NCBI GenBank assembly: GCA_964492185.1
Contig: CAZBJH010000152.1
Location: 1 to 6,498 of the forward strand
DNA: 6,498 bases
From: JAFGSZ01 sp964492185
GTDB lineage: Bacteria > Bacteroidota > Bacteroidia > Bacteroidales > UBA10428
Direction: 5' to 3'
Every line of letters starts with the position of its first letter. Position 1 is the stretch's first letter. This document shows, piece by piece, positions 6,255 to 6,498 of this stretch. Under the pieces are notes generated by a model. It worked only from the letters and a program-made list of their open reading frames with translations, had not been told where the DNA came from and searched no databases. A program made the position numbers and the translations under genes.

Positions 6255-6421
6255 TAGTGTTCGTCTATATAGTTGGCAAAATACTTAACCGGCCATGTGT
6301 CTGTTTAGAAGGTTCCATTTGCAATGCTCGCGCGGTCCGGAAACGCGGAGTTTACTTGTCGTAAATGAGCAATTTTCGGACAAGCGTAACGCTGCAAATG
6401 GGACTCTATGGACAGACCCTA
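6255..6421 (+). repeat. 167-bp MITE-like palindromic repeat, copy 2
   Basis: This is the same length as the copy at 4085-4251 and in the opposite orientation, with about 142 of 167 matches and no gaps by hand alignment. The ends are TAGTGTTCGTCTATATAGT (6255-6273) and the reverse complement of TAGGGTCTGTCCATAGAGT (6403-6421). The fold is clearer here: CCATTTGCA (6315-6323) with TGCAAATGG (6393-6401), GTCCGGAAA (6335-6343) with TTTTCGGAC (6373-6381, one wobble), and TTTAC (6351-6355) with GTAAA (6361-6365) around a five-base loop. It lies downstream of purE. A minus-strand open frame of 65 codons across it (6285-6482) looks spurious. Confidence 0.85.
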
Positions 6422-6423
6422 AA

Positions 6424-6463
6424 TAGAGTCCGTCAATAAACTCATAGTGTTTGTTCAGAATGT
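6424..6463 (+). repeat. Two tandem 19-bp end motifs beside copy 2
   Basis: TAGAGTCCGTCAATAAACT (6424-6442) and TAGTGTTTGTTCAGAATGT (6445-6463) are spaced 21 bp apart and follow the 167-bp copy after two bases (AA). The pair matches 44-83 in inverted orientation. GGACTCTA at 6401-6408 and TAGAGTCC at 6424-6431 form a perfect 8-bp inverted repeat spanning the junction between element and tandem motifs. Confidence 0.8.
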
Positions 6464-6498
6464 TCGAGATCAAGGCGCGCAAACCGAACGAAGTGAGC
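6464..6498 (+). repeat. Repeat core B, right copy (cut by window edge)
   Basis: This is the GC-richer core starting TCGAGATCAAGGCGCG and ending at GAAGTGAGC, inverted relative to 9-42 with only two differences (CA for TG at 6480-6481). It is incomplete, running off the window. It has no coding content. It begins directly after the second tandem end motif, exactly as in the left copy. Confidence 0.75.

Noticed and set aside
6285..6482. A 65-codon minus-strand open frame across the right repeat array
   Set aside because: It lies entirely on the palindromic repeat and tandem end motifs, has no recognisable domain, and is best explained as a chance frame. Such frames in high-copy repeats could easily be misannotated as a hypothetical family.

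Overview
The window looks like a housekeeping stretch of a chromosome from the phylum Bacteroidota (Bacteroidales-like), probably a metagenomic contig. The evidence is the short Obg without a C-terminal extension and with an SKSD G4 motif, the short-LID adenylate kinase, the SNHA variant of the PAP2 motif, the near absence of Shine-Dalgarno sequences, and a plausible TTTG / TAnnTTTG-type promoter. This placement is inferred from gene features, not from a marker tree.

Layout from left to right. An inverted repeat copy (1-83) abuts the stop codon of a lipoate-protein ligase gene (minus strand, 85-1089). Peptidase T (plus, 1259-2485) is divergent from the ligase and convergent with a minus-strand run: hpt (4982-5515), adk (4323-4904), obgE (3088-4074) and a PAP2-family phosphatase (2500-3084). 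The adk-obgE gap is filled by a repeat array (4085-4293). purE (plus, 5716-6222) is divergent from hpt across a 200-bp regulatory gap. The window ends in a second repeat array (6255-6498).

The genes are ordinary. purE (de novo purine synthesis), hpt (purine salvage) and adk (adenylate interconversion) form a purine cluster. Obg is a ribosome-associated GTPase, and the PAP2 protein is a membrane phosphatase translated just after it. pepT and the lipoate ligase are independent flanking units.

The unusual content lies between the genes: a modular family of palindromic repeats. Two ungapped 167-bp copies (about 85% identical by hand count) lie in opposite orientation at 4085-4251 and 6255-6421. 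Each is bounded by 19-bp inverted termini of the form TAGTGTTTGTCCATAAAGT. Each is followed on its right by two further direct copies of the terminal motif at a 21-bp period. The same tandem motif, joined to a different core, occurs in inverted orientation at the two ends of the window (75 bp, 69 matches). This resembles a MITE-like or stem-loop repeat family whose cores are interchangeable behind a shared end sequence. I see no defence system, CRISPR array, tRNA, rRNA or transposase gene.
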